Under the pieces are notes generated by a model. That model searched no databases and was not told the origin of the DNA. It saw nothing but the letters and a program-made list of their open reading frames with translations. From NCBI GenBank assembly GCA_964428205.1, contig CAYRXE010000004.1:1-44379 (forward strand): DNA of 44,379 bases, written 5' to 3'. Both the position numbers and the translations under genes were made by a program. Positions within the stretch are counted from its first letter, which is position 1, and each line of letters begins with the position of its first letter. The stretch comes from CAYRXE01 sp964428205. Lineage in GTDB: Bacteria > Patescibacteriota > Gracilibacteria > Peribacterales > Peribacteraceae. Shown here piece after piece: positions 7,122 to 16,431 of this stretch.

Positions 7122-9710
7122 TCACTTTCTCCTGCGCATCAGCGTCCAGCCAAAGCCTGCTCCCATGGCGATGGCGAGCAACGCCTCAGGACCGGTCTGA
7201 GCAACAGGCGCATGCCCGGTGGCAACGCGCGTGATATCAGCTGATGTGTTCGAGGGGAGACGCACGGGGAGCAGCGGCAAGTCATACGACGCAGCTTGGT
7301 GACCCGGGGTGAGGTTAGGGGAGTCGAACTCGCTACCGGCTGCCGTGTTGGCAGGGAGAGTAAACCCGCAGAGTGACGTGCAACGAGAGTCGGGTGTTCC
7401 GTTGCGCACACCTTCGTCACAGGCCTCACCTGCATCCAACTCTCCGTTTCCACAGAATGGCGTGAGGATGAGCGTGCATTCTTTGGAACATGGTGAGCCT
7501 GGTACTCCGTTACTTTCACCAAGGTCACACTGTTCGCGACGGAGAGATCGGTTTACGGCTGTTCCATTGAGGAAGACCTCTGTATTCGTGTCCAACACAC
7601 CATCTCCGCAGAATCCTGGAGGAGTTGTGCAACCGCGAATCCACGTAATTTCGGCTTTATGAGGACAATTCTTATCGGCTGGGTCACACAGACATTCAAC
7701 CCCTGTCGTGCCCGGAGCGCGGTTGCAGGAACCTGGCGCAGATGTGCACGTGCTGCCCAAGTCACACGTTTCTCCAATGGCCGCGGTCACTTTGCCATCA
7801 CCACAAACAGGGATGGTGCAGAGACCCTTATCTCCACAGATGAGACCTTCGGGACAATCATTGTCGACCTTGCAGCTACCCAAGCAACGACCCTGAATAC
7901 AACGAGCGCTTCCGCACTGTGCGTTAAGTGTGCATGTCTGGCCAAGTGCGAGCCGACACTGACTCGTGCATGTTGCAGTTTCTGCGCCGTCATCACACGC
8001 TTCACCAAGTGCAATCTGTGTGACTCCATCTCCGCAACGCGGTCCTGTGACCGGAGCAGGGGAGGAGGACGTACTTGCCGCCGTAGGTGCAGACGAACGC
8101 GCTGCCGTACTGGAACGAGCGGAAGATGTGGCAGCTGCGACCGACGAGCGCGAGGAGGATGTCGTTAGTCCTGTGGTGGAAGATGCTGTGGAAGAAGCGA
8201 ATCCTGCAGAAGAAGAGCTCGTGATGGGGTTTGAACAAATGTGGCAGGACGGAGAGTTATTCGAAGCAGTACAGGTGCTAAATCCACGCTGCTGACAATC
8301 AAGCAATCCGCCCAAGAAACAGACGAGGGAATCGCAAGAGGTGGTGGTCGTGGAAGACGACGAAGAGGATTGGCCAGTGGAACTCGCGGCAGACGATGCG
8401 CTGGAGTTCTGCGAACTCATGATAGAACTGGTAGCAGAAGATCGTGAACTGGAAGATGAAGACACCGCACACGAACTCACAGGCGACACGATGACCTGCT
8501 CATCGAACGGCAAGCATGCGATGCCCGCGAGTGGAACCAGCTCGAAGATGTTTGGTGCATTACAACTCCAAGCACCAAAGTGGTAATACACCGGAACCGA
8601 GTTTCCGAGCCTGAGTGTAGCGGTATAGGGCTCCTCATTCGGGTCGGCACCTGGCAGTCGACGAGGCTCGGTGACTGTGAGTATCCACTCCGAAGGATTC
8701 ACCTGTGCGGGACACACGGACGGAGTGATGCCCTTCTTTAGTTCACAGGAAAAACCGACTTCTTCGCTATCCATGATCACCGTGAAGGTGCCGGCAGCTG
8801 CAGCGCAATCTCCGTCGCTGCAGGCCATACCACCTTCAATACCGGTAATCGTGAACTCCCACTGAGCAGGCATGGTGCCGGGCAAGCACCCACCGGCGCA
8901 GCCGCGCATGTCGGGTACACAGCCTGATGGAGCTGGTGCAGGGGCAGGCGCTGGAGCTGGCCCGTTCGTACCACTGGAAGATGCTGTGGATGACTGAGAA
9001 GAATTTGTCGAAGACGTCGACGACGCGGCACTACTTCCTGGTGCGGGAGCCGGGGCAGGAGCTGGAGCTGGCCCATTTGTTCCGGTGGAAGATGAGTTTC
9101 CACTGCCTTGTGAGCTCTGGCTCGAACCGCCGGATGATGAGGCACAGTTTGGAGGTTGCGGACAGTCATTCGTACACAGCCAGCCATTTGAAGTGCAAAC
9201 ACAGGAAGAAGGAACGCATACGCCACACCGTGGCTCTTGGTTCGAAGGAGGATCTCCTTCGCATACCGGCGGATCTTGATTACATCTAATGGGCCCACAT
9301 GCCGAAGGGCAGCACATTCCTGGCGGGCCATTGCCACCGCAGTCGTCGGTACAAATGCAGCCACAGCCCTGATCATCACAAGATCTGTCGCAGCTACCAC
9401 CTGCGGGAGCTGGGGCTGCTGCTGCTGGCGCTGGTGCCGCAGCACCCGGCCCACCTGTCGACCCGGTTGGTGGATTATTATTGCCTGCAGGAGCGGGAGC
9501 TGGTGCGGGGCCTGTGCCATTTGTTTGACTATAACCATCCATACACTGGCCATCGGCACCAATGGTGTCGCATATCTGATCCATTGCCGTGAGCGGCTTT
9601 GGATGTGAGCGGGGGTAGGCAATCAGCACACCGATGAGCGCAAAGAATCCTGCGAGTGCGACGAGCCGAAGAACCTTTGGAGATGGCATACCGATGCGGA
9701 TTCTACGCAT
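7122..9710 (-). CDS. Cys-rich, Ser/Pro-linker surface protein with C-terminal membrane anchor
   Basis: This is an approximately 862-residue secreted or surface protein. It has an N-terminal hydrophobic anchor (VLRLVALAGFFALIGVLIAY), Cys-rich segments (CSDRSCDDQGCGCICTDDCG-like), and Pro-Ala linkers (GPAPAPAPAPAP) present three times. Long Ser/Thr/Ala stretches follow, then four repeats of the type CGDGxxxxxxGExCDxG...C (Myxococcus-type Cys-rich/DUF4215-like). The C-terminus is AQTGPE, a hydrophobic segment and RRRK, resembling a cell-wall-sorting signal. Such proteins are probably disulphide-stabilised adhesins; the function here is unknown. An ATG at 9710 fits a signal anchor better than the GTG at 9722. 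Similar Cys-rich repeats occur in the pilin-like protein at 31167-32222. Confidence 0.8.
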   Translation of the reverse strand: MRRIRIGMPSPKVLRLVALAGFFALIGVLIAYPRSHPKPLTAMDQICDTIGADGQCMDGYSQTNGTGPAPAPAPAGNNNPPTGSTGGPGAAAPAPAAAAPAPAGGSCDRSCDDQGCGCICTDDCGGNGPPGMCCPSACGPIRCNQDPPVCEGDPPSNQEPRCGVCVPSSCVCTSNGWLCTNDCPQPPNCASSSGGSSQSSQGSGNSSSTGTNGPAPAPAPAPAPGSSAASSTSSTNSSQSSTASSSGTNGPAPAPAPAPAPSGCVPDMRGCAGGCLPGTMPAQWEFTITGIEGGMACSDGDCAAAAGTFTVIMDSEEVGFSCELKKGITPSVCPAQVNPSEWILTVTEPRRLPGADPNEEPYTATLRLGNSVPVYYHFGAWSCNAPNIFELVPLAGIACLPFDEQVIVSPVSSCAVSSSSSSRSSATSSIMSSQNSSASSAASSTGQSSSSSSTTTTSCDSLVCFLGGLLDCQQRGFSTCTASNNSPSCHICSNPITSSSSAGFASSTASSTTGLTTSSSRSSVAAATSSARSSTAARSSAPTAASTSSSPAPVTGPRCGDGVTQIALGEACDDGAETATCTSQCRLALGQTCTLNAQCGSARCIQGRCLGSCKVDNDCPEGLICGDKGLCTIPVCGDGKVTAAIGETCDLGSTCTSAPGSCNRAPGTTGVECLCDPADKNCPHKAEITWIRGCTTPPGFCGDGVLDTNTEVFLNGTAVNRSLRREQCDLGESNGVPGSPCSKECTLILTPFCGNGELDAGEACDEGVRNGTPDSRCTSLCGFTLPANTAAGSEFDSPNLTPGHQAASYDLPLLPVRLPSNTSADITRVATGHAPVAQTGPEALLAIAMGAGFGWTLMRRRK

Positions 9711-9898
9711 GTACGGTGCCACCGCTTAACGACGCGAGTTGCCTAGAAAAAATAGTGAGTGCAAATATGCTTTTGAAAAGCAGAAAATAAGGAGTGCTTC
9801 AGAGGGGATTGGATACTGAACTGAATGGTTTTACAAAAAAGTCTAGTAAAAATTCGTTTAACCTAAGCCAAAAAACAGGTGTCACAACAGATAGGCCA

Positions 9899-9927
9899 TT
9901 GCTAGATACCCTTAAGTGGAGTACACT
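9899..9927 (+). promoter_or_regulatory. Probable promoter of RNase J
   Basis: TTGCTA (9899-9904) and TACACT (9922-9927) are separated by 17 nt, about 35 nt before the RNase J start. The rest of the gap 9723-9898 is A/T-rich and shows no gene. Confidence 0.5.
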
Positions 9928-9961
9928 GACAGCACGTTCGTAATTTATTCCAAAAACAGTC

Positions 9962-11786
9962 ATGTTCGAACCGACGAATACTTCCCCGGAGACACCAGCG
10001 TCTCCTTCCCCTTCAGCGCAGCCGACAAAATCTGTCTACCGCTACGACAACAAGGGACCACAGCCCAACCGTGGGCCACGTGATAACAACCGCCAACCTC
10101 GCCCTCAACCAACAAAGCAGGATGCGGGAGCTGGACGACCACAAAACCTTCGCATGTATCCACTCGGTGGATTCGAGCAAGTTGGCCGCAACTGCTTCGT
10201 TGTAGAAGTAGATGGCGACATTTACATCATCGACCTCGGTCTTCAGTTCCCAGACGAAGACATGATGGGTATCGATTACTTGATCCCCGACATGTCGAGC
10301 CTCAAGGGTCGCGAAAATCGCATCAAAGCAGTGCTCTTCACTCACGGTCACTTGGACCACATTGGTGCTGCACAGCATTTGCTCCCTCAATTGCACTTCC
10401 CACATTGCTACGGAACCAAGCTCACCATGGCTTTTGTAAAAAAGNNNNNNNNNNNNNNNNNNNNNNNNNNNNNNNNNNNNNNNNNNAATCCGCATCGGCA
10501 AAGTCGAAGTGGAATTCCTCCGCGTGACGCACTCCATTCCAGACTCGGCCGCAGTTGTACTGCACACACCATACGGAAAAATCGTGCACACAGGAGACTT
10601 TAAGTTCGACCTCACCCCCATGAATGAGCCTCCGGCCGATTTTCATCGCCTGGCTCAACTGGGAGACGAAGGAGTCCTCGCCATTATCGCCGACTCTACG
10701 AACGCTCAAAAACCGGGCAACAGTAAGAGTGAACGCGAGATCAGCGAAACGCTCCACGGACTCATTCGCGACGCCAAAGGCCGTGTGATTGTGTCGACCT
10801 TCAGCTCACTGCTTAATCGCATCGCGATGATTGCAGAACATGCCAAGACCTATAACAGGAAAATTTTCCTCTCGGGTCGCAGCATGGAACAGAACGTCGA
10901 GATCGCACAGAACTTGGGTTACCTCAAAGTTCCACGCGGACTCATTCGCAAAGTGAGCCCTGCGATGGACAAGCTCCCCGATAACGAAGTGTTGATCATT
11001 ACGACAGGAAGCCAGGGTGAAGAGATGGCCGGACTTGCCCGCATGGGCTTGGGCGTCCACCGCCATATCACCATTAAAAAGGGTGATACGGTCATTCTGA
11101 GCTCTAACCCAATTTTGGGAAATGAGCGTGCTGTCGCCAAAGTGATCAACAACATCAACGTCCTCGGTGGTGTAGTAAAGACCAATCAGGAACTTGCATT
11201 GCACACAACGGGTCACGGATACCAGAACGATATTCTTCTGATGCACCGTCTCGTTCGCGCAAAGCACATTATTCCTGAACACGGTGAACCACACATGCGC
11301 ACTGCGCACGCAGACTTGGGTAAGTCTCTCGGATACCCTGAGAATCAATTGCACTTGATTGTGAACGGAGAAATTCTCGAATTCGATCGCCAGGGAACTG
11401 CGCGTAAGAGTAAGAGCAAGATCTCTGTGAAAGACGTGATCATCGATGGTCTCGGTTCTGCAGGCGAAGGCGCTCGCGTGATGGAAGATCGCAAGATCAT
11501 GAGTTCTAACGGCATGATCATGGTGCTCATTCGCGCATACAGCGAAAGTAAGCGCCTGGTCGGTGACCCTGACATCATTAGCAGGGGATTGATCTACGGC
11601 TCAGAGCAGCAAGAAATCACTCGTGAAGTTATTCAGGTGACGCGCAAAGCGTACGAAGAAGAACTCAACCGCGGTGAAAAAGATCGCAAAGCCTTCAAAC
11701 GCGCCATCTCTGGTGCCTTGTACCGCTACTTCGACCGCAAGCTCGATCGCGAACCCATGGTGGTTCCTCTGATCGTCGAGGTCTAA
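9962..11786 (+). CDS. rnj: Ribonuclease J, interrupted by a run of N
   Basis: Beta-CASP metallo-beta-lactamase ribonuclease for RNA maturation and decay (endonuclease and 5'-3' exonuclease in characterised members). The Zn motif HGHLDH is at about residue 128. After the gap come VTHSIPDSAAV, HTGDFKFD, GSQGE and the C-terminal RNase J domain (DVIIDGLG...ISRGLIY). Forty-two N at 10445-10486 break the frame: the two halves are in different frames because the N count is not the true length. Both sides belong to one protein of about 610 residues. The first ~60 residues are an extra Pro/Gln/Asn-rich disordered extension ahead of the first strand (RMYPLGGFEQVG). There is no Shine-Dalgarno. It is followed by a structured RNA candidate. 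Confidence 0.93.
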
Positions 11787-11815
11787 GAAGATTCACATCA
11801 CAGGCAAAACATCTC

Positions 11816-12018
11816 CCGCTGTAGGGAGTACGGATGACCTCGGACAAGACGCATGGCATCTGCAGCACACACGATTCCCCAGATACTATCGGGACGTACC
11901 TGCATACATGCATTGAAAGATACAAAGGAAACCCTGTCGAACACACATACCCTCGCCTCAGTCGCGAAGACCGTATGAACCGACAAAGAACCCTCATCAT
12001 TCGTACTCCCTGTAGCGG
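11816..12018 (+). ncRNA. Candidate structured RNA, family not identified
   Basis: The ends of this ~203-nt stretch pair in a continuous 22-bp helix: 11816-11837 with 11997-12018. Three of the pairs are G-U, which would be mismatches in a minus-strand transcript, so the RNA reads plus. A T6 tract (12019-12024) follows at once. Inside, 11851-11855/11907-11911 and 11861-11865/11900-11904 form a second interrupted helix, and 11961-11963/11969-11971 a small hairpin. Size and end-to-end pairing recall 6S RNA, but I see no decisive motif, and it is not RNase P, SRP or tmRNA. No promoter was found, so it could be processed from the RNase J transcript. The longest frames in it do not look like proteins. 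Confidence 0.6.
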
Positions 12019-12022
12019 TTTT

Positions 12023-13186
12023 TTACATACTTAGAATCTTGCCTTTCACGAGCCATCCTTCGAATGGTGTCCATCCGCACTTCGACTTGAGTTCGTTGCC
12101 ACGGATGACCCACTCGGCATCGAGATCGATCTCCATCATGTCGACAACGTCTTTGCCCAAATTGAAGATGCGATTGGGATTTTCGTGGCAGACACGTGCA
12201 ATGTCTTCGGCCGTGAGCTTCGCGGGCTTTGGCTTTTCTTGATGCGGATGTGGCCAGCCTCCTGCGGCAACGGTGAGGAGGAGCGGCAGCATGGTCTCCA
12301 CTCCTGGTACTCCACTTGGCGCATTGAGTGGGTTCTCCGCATTTTTTTCTTCCAGTGTGTGTGGCGCGTGATCGGTCGAGATGCAATCGATGGTGCCATC
12401 GGCAATTCCTTCCCAAAGAGCATGTTGATGAATGTGTGAGCGGAGTGGGGGATTCATTTTCCCCAGTGCACCGAGTCCGGCGTAATCATCGGTCGTGAGG
12501 AATAAGTGATGTGGAGTGACTTCGCAGGTGACTTGGAGTCCTTCTTCCTTTGCCATGCGTACCGACTGCACACCTGCAACAGTCGAAATGTGTGCGACAT
12601 GGAACGCGGTCTTATATGTGCGAGCGAGTGCAATGCCGTACTCCACAGCCTTCGCTTCTGCTTCTGGCGGGCGATTGATGGAGTGCGTCTCGATGCCTGT
12701 TTTTGCGCTATTGGCAGCCTTTGCTGCGTCGTTGAGTTCCGCGTCTTCGCAGTGCGCAATGATCGGGAACTTGTGCTTGGCGCACAGCTGGAATGCCTCT
12801 TCGATCACTTGCTCAGAAGCTTTTTGATTTCCCGTGGAGTGGTCGAAGTACAACTTAAGTCCGCAGCATCGAGCGCGCAGTCTTTGCATTTCTTCCGATG
12901 TCCCTTCGAGTAATTCTGCGAGTGCATGCACGTGCGCAATGTCTGTGGCGCCAAAGAAAAACCTAATGTCGACATTCTCCACTTCGTTCGCACGTCGCAC
13001 CTTGTCGGCGAGTGCCGCGATGGTGACTGTCGGCGGATTGGTATTCGGCATTTCGCACACGGTTCCCACTCCACCTGCCCATGCAGATTGAGCCTCCGTA
13101 GCCATGGTGGCTTTGTGCTCGAGACCAGGTTCACGAAAGTGGACGTGGCAGTCGATGAGCCTGGGTAATGTGACCGTGTTTGGCAT
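12023..13186 (-). CDS. pyrC: Dihydroorotase
   Basis: A 387-residue amidohydrolase that cyclises N-carbamoyl-aspartate to dihydroorotate, the third step of pyrimidine synthesis. Visible motifs are the metal-binding DCHVHFREPG near the N-terminus, GLKLYFDHSTGN with the Lys that is carboxylated in this class, a His in AHCED, a His in VAHIST, MNPPLR for substrate binding and the catalytic Asp in STDHAPHT. Length and motifs fit class I-type enzymes. The ATG at 13186 is preferred over a GTG at 13195. TATAGT on the minus strand (13194-13199) lies 7 nt before this ATG, suggesting a leaderless mRNA. The 3' end overlaps the T tract of the RNA candidate on the other strand. pyrB lies nearby on the same strand. 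Confidence 0.95.
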   Translation of the reverse strand: MPNTVTLPRLIDCHVHFREPGLEHKATMATEAQSAWAGGVGTVCEMPNTNPPTVTIAALADKVRRANEVENVDIRFFFGATDIAHVHALAELLEGTSEEMQRLRARCCGLKLYFDHSTGNQKASEQVIEEAFQLCAKHKFPIIAHCEDAELNDAAKAANSAKTGIETHSINRPPEAEAKAVEYGIALARTYKTAFHVAHISTVAGVQSVRMAKEEGLQVTCEVTPHHLFLTTDDYAGLGALGKMNPPLRSHIHQHALWEGIADGTIDCISTDHAPHTLEEKNAENPLNAPSGVPGVETMLPLLLTVAAGGWPHPHQEKPKPAKLTAEDIARVCHENPNRIFNLGKDVVDMMEIDLDAEWVIRGNELKSKCGWTPFEGWLVKGKILSM

Positions 13187-13193
13187 CGCAGGC

Positions 13194-13255
13194 ACTATAC
13201 ACGAGCTCAGAATGCGTAGGAGTAATGGAAAAGGCGGTCATGATTACGATACAAT
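13194..13255. promoter_or_regulatory. Compact divergent promoter region, two leaderless-type -10 elements
   Basis: A minus-strand TATAGT (13194-13199) lies 7 nt before the pyrC ATG, and a plus-strand TACAAT (13250-13255) lies 8 nt before the ATG at 13264. With transcription starting 6-8 nt after a -10 box, both mRNAs would begin at or near the start codon. No convincing -35 was seen for either. Confidence 0.45.
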
Positions 13256-13263
13256 GCGCAACC

Positions 13264-13833
13264 ATGCCGCATTCGCCACGTCAGCTTTGGCTACCATCTG
13301 GATTGCGTTCAGATCTTAATTTTTATGAGGGGTACAAGCAGCCACAGGAAAAGTTGATCGAGGCGGCTGTGTCACCGGACAAATGCTTTCATATCTTCCT
13401 ACGGTTGATAGGTTCACTTCGCAGAGAAATGTTGGATGTGATCCTCGAAAGCTCACACGCATACAAGAATTTTTCTCCTATCGTGCCTGACCAATTTTAT
13501 CGTCATGACATAGATAAAGCTGTTCTCCTGAGCATGCTCGGCGCAGAACAAGATCTCTTTTCAGAAGATGGGTGCAGCGGCGTTGCTGTGTGTGATCATG
13601 AAAATGAAGTGCATCTGGATGAGAACAAAGTTCTTCGTGTCATTCGACCAGACGGCAATTTTGCCGTCGCTCAGCGGATTTTCCAGGAATGCGGAATCCT
13701 TCGGAATCAAGGCTTACGACTGCTGCGAGACAGTGCTCACCAGCACGTGCTCATCGAAAAATTTGAGCTAGATTTCATGCGAGTAGCTGCGGCATTCGAC
13801 GCAGAGGAGGATAACGCAATCGACATCTACTGA
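13264..13833 (+). CDS. Hypothetical protein between pyrC and pyrB
   Basis: A 189-residue soluble protein that I do not recognise. It begins MPHSPRQLWLPSGL and is mostly helical and charged, with an acidic segment (HENEVHLDENKVLRV) and a C-terminus EEDNAIDIY. There is no signal peptide, membrane segment or Cys pattern. The frame is open further upstream, but the ATG at 13264 is favoured because TACAAT lies 8 nt before it and the upstream part overlaps the pyrC promoter. It runs divergently from pyrC and its last 7 nt overlap the end of pyrB. A link with pyrimidine metabolism is possible only from position. Confidence 0.65.
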   Translation: MPHSPRQLWLPSGLRSDLNFYEGYKQPQEKLIEAAVSPDKCFHIFLRLIGSLRREMLDVILESSHAYKNFSPIVPDQFYRHDIDKAVLLSMLGAEQDLFSEDGCSGVAVCDHENEVHLDENKVLRVIRPDGNFAVAQRIFQECGILRNQGLRLLRDSAHQHVLIEKFELDFMRVAAAFDAEEDNAIDIY

Positions 13834-14738
13834 AGCATCATCGAAAGCAGTGCCATGCGCACCGGCACGCCGTTTTTTGCCTGTCTAAAGTAAGCCGCAT
13901 TGGGGAGCTCATCAACATCTGTGGCAATTTCTCCTACGCGGGGCAGGGGATGCATGATCACGGCTTTGCTGCCTTTGAGATCTTTGGCATTGAGAACGTA
14001 GCTATCTTTGAGGCGCTCGTATTCGGAGCGATCGGTAAAGCGCTCCTGCTGGATGCGCGTCATGTAGAGCACGTCGCACGAGAGGGCCTCCTTGATGTCT
14101 GTCGTTTCGTGGTACGGCATGTTCTTCTCTTTCAAAAATCCTGTGACCTTCTCTGGCATCACGAGTTCATCCGGTGCCACAAAGGTGAAGCTGAGTTTGT
14201 CGTAGAGTCCAAGGAGGAAGCAGAGGGAATGCACCGTGCGGCCAAAGCGCAGATCACCGACCATCGCGATCTTGAGACCGTCAACTTTTCCGCATTCCTT
14301 CGCGATCGTATAGAGATCGAGCAAAGCCTGCGTTGGGTGCTGACCAGGACCGTCACCAGCGTTGATGAATGGCACTTTGCTTACCGCAGCAGCCTTGTCG
14401 GCAGAGCCTTGTTCGGGATGGCGCATCGCAATGATGTCGACGTACTGACTCGCCATCACGATCGTGTCTTCGATCGTCTCACCCTTATAGAGGGAGCTGA
14501 ACTGGAGACCGTCGGCAGTCACTACATTTCCGCCCAGGCGCATCATGGCAGTCTCGAAGCTAAGTCGCGTGCGAGTCGAAGGTTCGTAGAAGAGACTTGC
14601 AAGGATTTTGCCCTTGAGTTCGTCACTTCCGCCCTTCTCAAGCACCTTCTCCATCTGGGCAGCTTTCGCCAAAATAGCGTCCGTATCGCCCCTCGAGAGC
14701 TGTTTTGTAGAGGTGAGATGGCGGAAGCTGAGGCTCAT
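13827..14738 (-). CDS. pyrB: Aspartate carbamoyltransferase, catalytic chain
   Basis: A 303-residue enzyme joining carbamoyl phosphate and aspartate, the committed step of pyrimidine synthesis. The carbamoyl-phosphate loop FYEPSTRTRLSFE, the GDGPGQHPTQALLD segment and the C-terminal HPLPRVGEI loop are all present. These identify ATCase rather than ornithine carbamoyltransferase. No regulatory chain (pyrI) is nearby. The ATG at 14738 is chosen over a TTG at 14747. It is on the same strand as pyrC but separated from it by a plus-strand gene, so the two are not a simple operon. The next gene upstream is divergent, with an inverted repeat between them. Confidence 0.96.
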   Translation of the reverse strand: MSLSFRHLTSTKQLSRGDTDAILAKAAQMEKVLEKGGSDELKGKILASLFYEPSTRTRLSFETAMMRLGGNVVTADGLQFSSLYKGETIEDTIVMASQYVDIIAMRHPEQGSADKAAAVSKVPFINAGDGPGQHPTQALLDLYTIAKECGKVDGLKIAMVGDLRFGRTVHSLCFLLGLYDKLSFTFVAPDELVMPEKVTGFLKEKNMPYHETTDIKEALSCDVLYMTRIQQERFTDRSEYERLKDSYVLNAKDLKGSKAVIMHPLPRVGEIATDVDELPNAAYFRQAKNGVPVRMALLSMMLQ

Positions 14739-14790
14739 CGGAGGCAACCTACCGATGGAAGATGTGGATGTCCAGATAAGTTACTAATTG

Positions 14791-14863
14791 CTAGTTTCTA
14801 ATTACTAGTTAGAGAAATCTCAAACCACTGCCTCGGAAGTGAAAACTAGCAATTAGAAACTAG
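14791..14863. repeat. Inverted word repeat (CTAGTTTCTAATT family)
   Basis: Two 20-nt arms, 14791-14810 and 14844-14863, are inverted copies with one mismatch and a 33-nt spacer. The left arm is preceded by a further direct copy of the word CTAATTGCTAGTT. It lies between the divergent pyrB and flippase genes and overlaps no coding sequence. There is no T tract. Confidence 0.85.
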
Positions 14864-14873
14864 AAACTCGTAG

Positions 14874-14879
14874 TACGAT
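14874..14879 (+). promoter_or_regulatory. -10-like TACGAT 6 nt before the flippase ATG
   Basis: The hexamer keeps the three most conserved -10 positions and sits 6 nt upstream of the start codon, with no ribosome site between. This is compatible with a leaderless mRNA. Confidence 0.35.
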
Positions 14880-14885
14880 GTCTGT

Positions 14886-16352
14886 ATGTCGCAAACGCGT
14901 GCCATTGCATCATCGACACTCTGGCAGCTCGGCAGCCAGATCGTTATGGCTGCTCTCTCCATTATCACGACCAAGTTCGTGGCAATGGGCTTGAGCCAAG
15001 AACTCGCAGGTCAGTACAACACGGCGTATGGATATTTGCAGTTGTTCGGAATCCTCGCAGACTTTGGTTTGTATGCAGTAGCTGTGCGTGAGGTGAGCAA
15101 GGTCACAGGAGGGGAGCGGGAGCGCGTGCTCGGTGCACTCTTGGTGTTGCGCACGATCATCCTGTGTCTCTCGCTCGGCACCGCAATCATCTTCGTGTGG
15201 GCATACCCGGCATGGAACGGCACGCCACTCCCCACCGCAGTGAGCATCGCGGCGATGGTTCCGCTCTTCACACTTCTTGCAGGTGTGATTCGCACCGCAT
15301 TCCAAGTGGAGTACCGCATGCACTTTGTGTTTATCGCCGAAGTCACGCAGAGAATTTTTACGACATTGGGTATCGGCACATTCATCTTCTTGGGATTCCG
15401 CGGAACTGATGCAGTAGGTGTCTTGTACGCGTTCTTGGGTATTGGCGGAATTGGCGCCCTGGTGCTGTTTTTGCTGTCTCTGGGCGCTGGGTCGAAATTG
15501 ATGCGCATTCGCCCATGCTTTGATGGCACGCTGATCGGGCATCTTTTAAAACAGTGTGCGCCCTATGGAATCGCGTACGCATGCACCGCTTTTTATCGTC
15601 AGTTCGATGTCACGCTGGTCGCCATGTTGCGACCGCAAGATTTCGAATTACAAAATGCGTACTACGGATTCGTACAGCGGATGATGGACATGGCGTACTT
15701 GCTCCCGACCTTCTTGATGAACTCCGCGTTGCCGATCCTCTCGGGAAATATTTCTGAGAAGCGCGACACCAAAGATTTTTTGGGAAAAATCCTCATCGCG
15801 ATTCTTCTCCTCTCTACTGTCTCATTCCTGTTCGCACATATGTGGCCGCGTCCACTCATGCATTTGCTCACGACGGAGCAGTACTTGAGCTCGTACGGCG
15901 TACCGGGATCCGATACTGCGCTTGGCATTTTGGCGTATTCCATGGGCTTAAATGGCCTGATTGTGTATTCGTTCTACGTGCTCCTTGCTACGCATAGATG
16001 GAGACTCCTCGTCACAAGCTTGGTCCTCGCCGTGGTGATCGCTCTCTGTGGAAACTTGATGCTCATCCCGTCGGTTGGATTCGTGGGCGCGTCGATTACC
16101 TCGGTCTTCACACACGCCTTCCTCGCACTCACGCTCTTCTTGCAAAGCCAGCGTGTGCTTCCGGCGCGAGTGGAGAACGGATTAGTATTCCGATGGATCG
16201 CGTTTGGAATTCTGCTTGGTGCGGGTCTTTGGTTCTTCGCGCCATTCTTAAGTGGAGCACTTCTGACGGCAGTTGCGCTCGCTGTGATGACGGTGTGGAT
16301 GGTCGCGCTCTTAAAAGTACTCGGTTTAAGCGAGGTATTTGCGCGTAACTAA
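14886..16352 (+). CDS. Polysaccharide flippase (Wzx/MATE-like, MOP superfamily)
   Basis: A 488-residue integral membrane protein with about 12-14 hydrophobic segments. The N-terminus (TRAIASSTLWQLGSQIVMAALSIITTKFVA, then YGYLQLFGILADFGLYAVAVREVSK) is typical of O-antigen/polysaccharide exporters. These flip lipid-linked sugar units across the cytoplasmic membrane for surface glycan assembly. No glycosyltransferase lies beside it, so the substrate is unknown. The next gene encodes a surface protein. A terminator-like hairpin follows. Confidence 0.85.
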   Translation: MSQTRAIASSTLWQLGSQIVMAALSIITTKFVAMGLSQELAGQYNTAYGYLQLFGILADFGLYAVAVREVSKVTGGERERVLGALLVLRTIILCLSLGTAIIFVWAYPAWNGTPLPTAVSIAAMVPLFTLLAGVIRTAFQVEYRMHFVFIAEVTQRIFTTLGIGTFIFLGFRGTDAVGVLYAFLGIGGIGALVLFLLSLGAGSKLMRIRPCFDGTLIGHLLKQCAPYGIAYACTAFYRQFDVTLVAMLRPQDFELQNAYYGFVQRMMDMAYLLPTFLMNSALPILSGNISEKRDTKDFLGKILIAILLLSTVSFLFAHMWPRPLMHLLTTEQYLSSYGVPGSDTALGILAYSMGLNGLIVYSFYVLLATHRWRLLVTSLVLAVVIALCGNLMLIPSVGFVGASITSVFTHAFLALTLFLQSQRVLPARVENGLVFRWIAFGILLGAGLWFFAPFLSGALLTAVALAVMTVWMVALLKVLGLSEVFARN

Positions 16353-16371
16353 GCCATTCTCGAAGGGGGAG

Positions 16372-16396
16372 AGGGGCTTCTAAAAGGCCCTGTTTT
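16372..16396 (+). terminator. Terminator after the flippase gene
   Basis: The stem 16372-16379 with 16384-16391 has one G-G mismatch and a CTAA loop, and is followed by GTTTT. The -35 region of the next promoter overlaps it. Confidence 0.55.
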
Positions 16397-16406
16397 CTGC
16401 TATACT
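16393..16406 (+). promoter_or_regulatory. Extended -10 promoter (TTTTCTGC-TATACT)
   Basis: TTTTCTGC directly precedes TATACT (16401-16406), giving a TGn extended -10. The same element is seen before rnpB, the sensor kinase, the response regulator and the gene at 43837-44178. The leader is about 20 nt; the AAGGAG at 16407 would lie at the start of transcription and not act as a ribosome site. Confidence 0.65.
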
Positions 16407-16431
16407 AAGGAGAAATATCAACACCCAATCC

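Noticed and set aside
7139..9608. Many long frames on both strands across the Cys-rich gene
   Set aside because: They are by-products of the Ser/Pro/Ala repeats and biased codons; only the frame at 7122-9710 has a signal anchor, ordered repeats and a C-terminal anchor.
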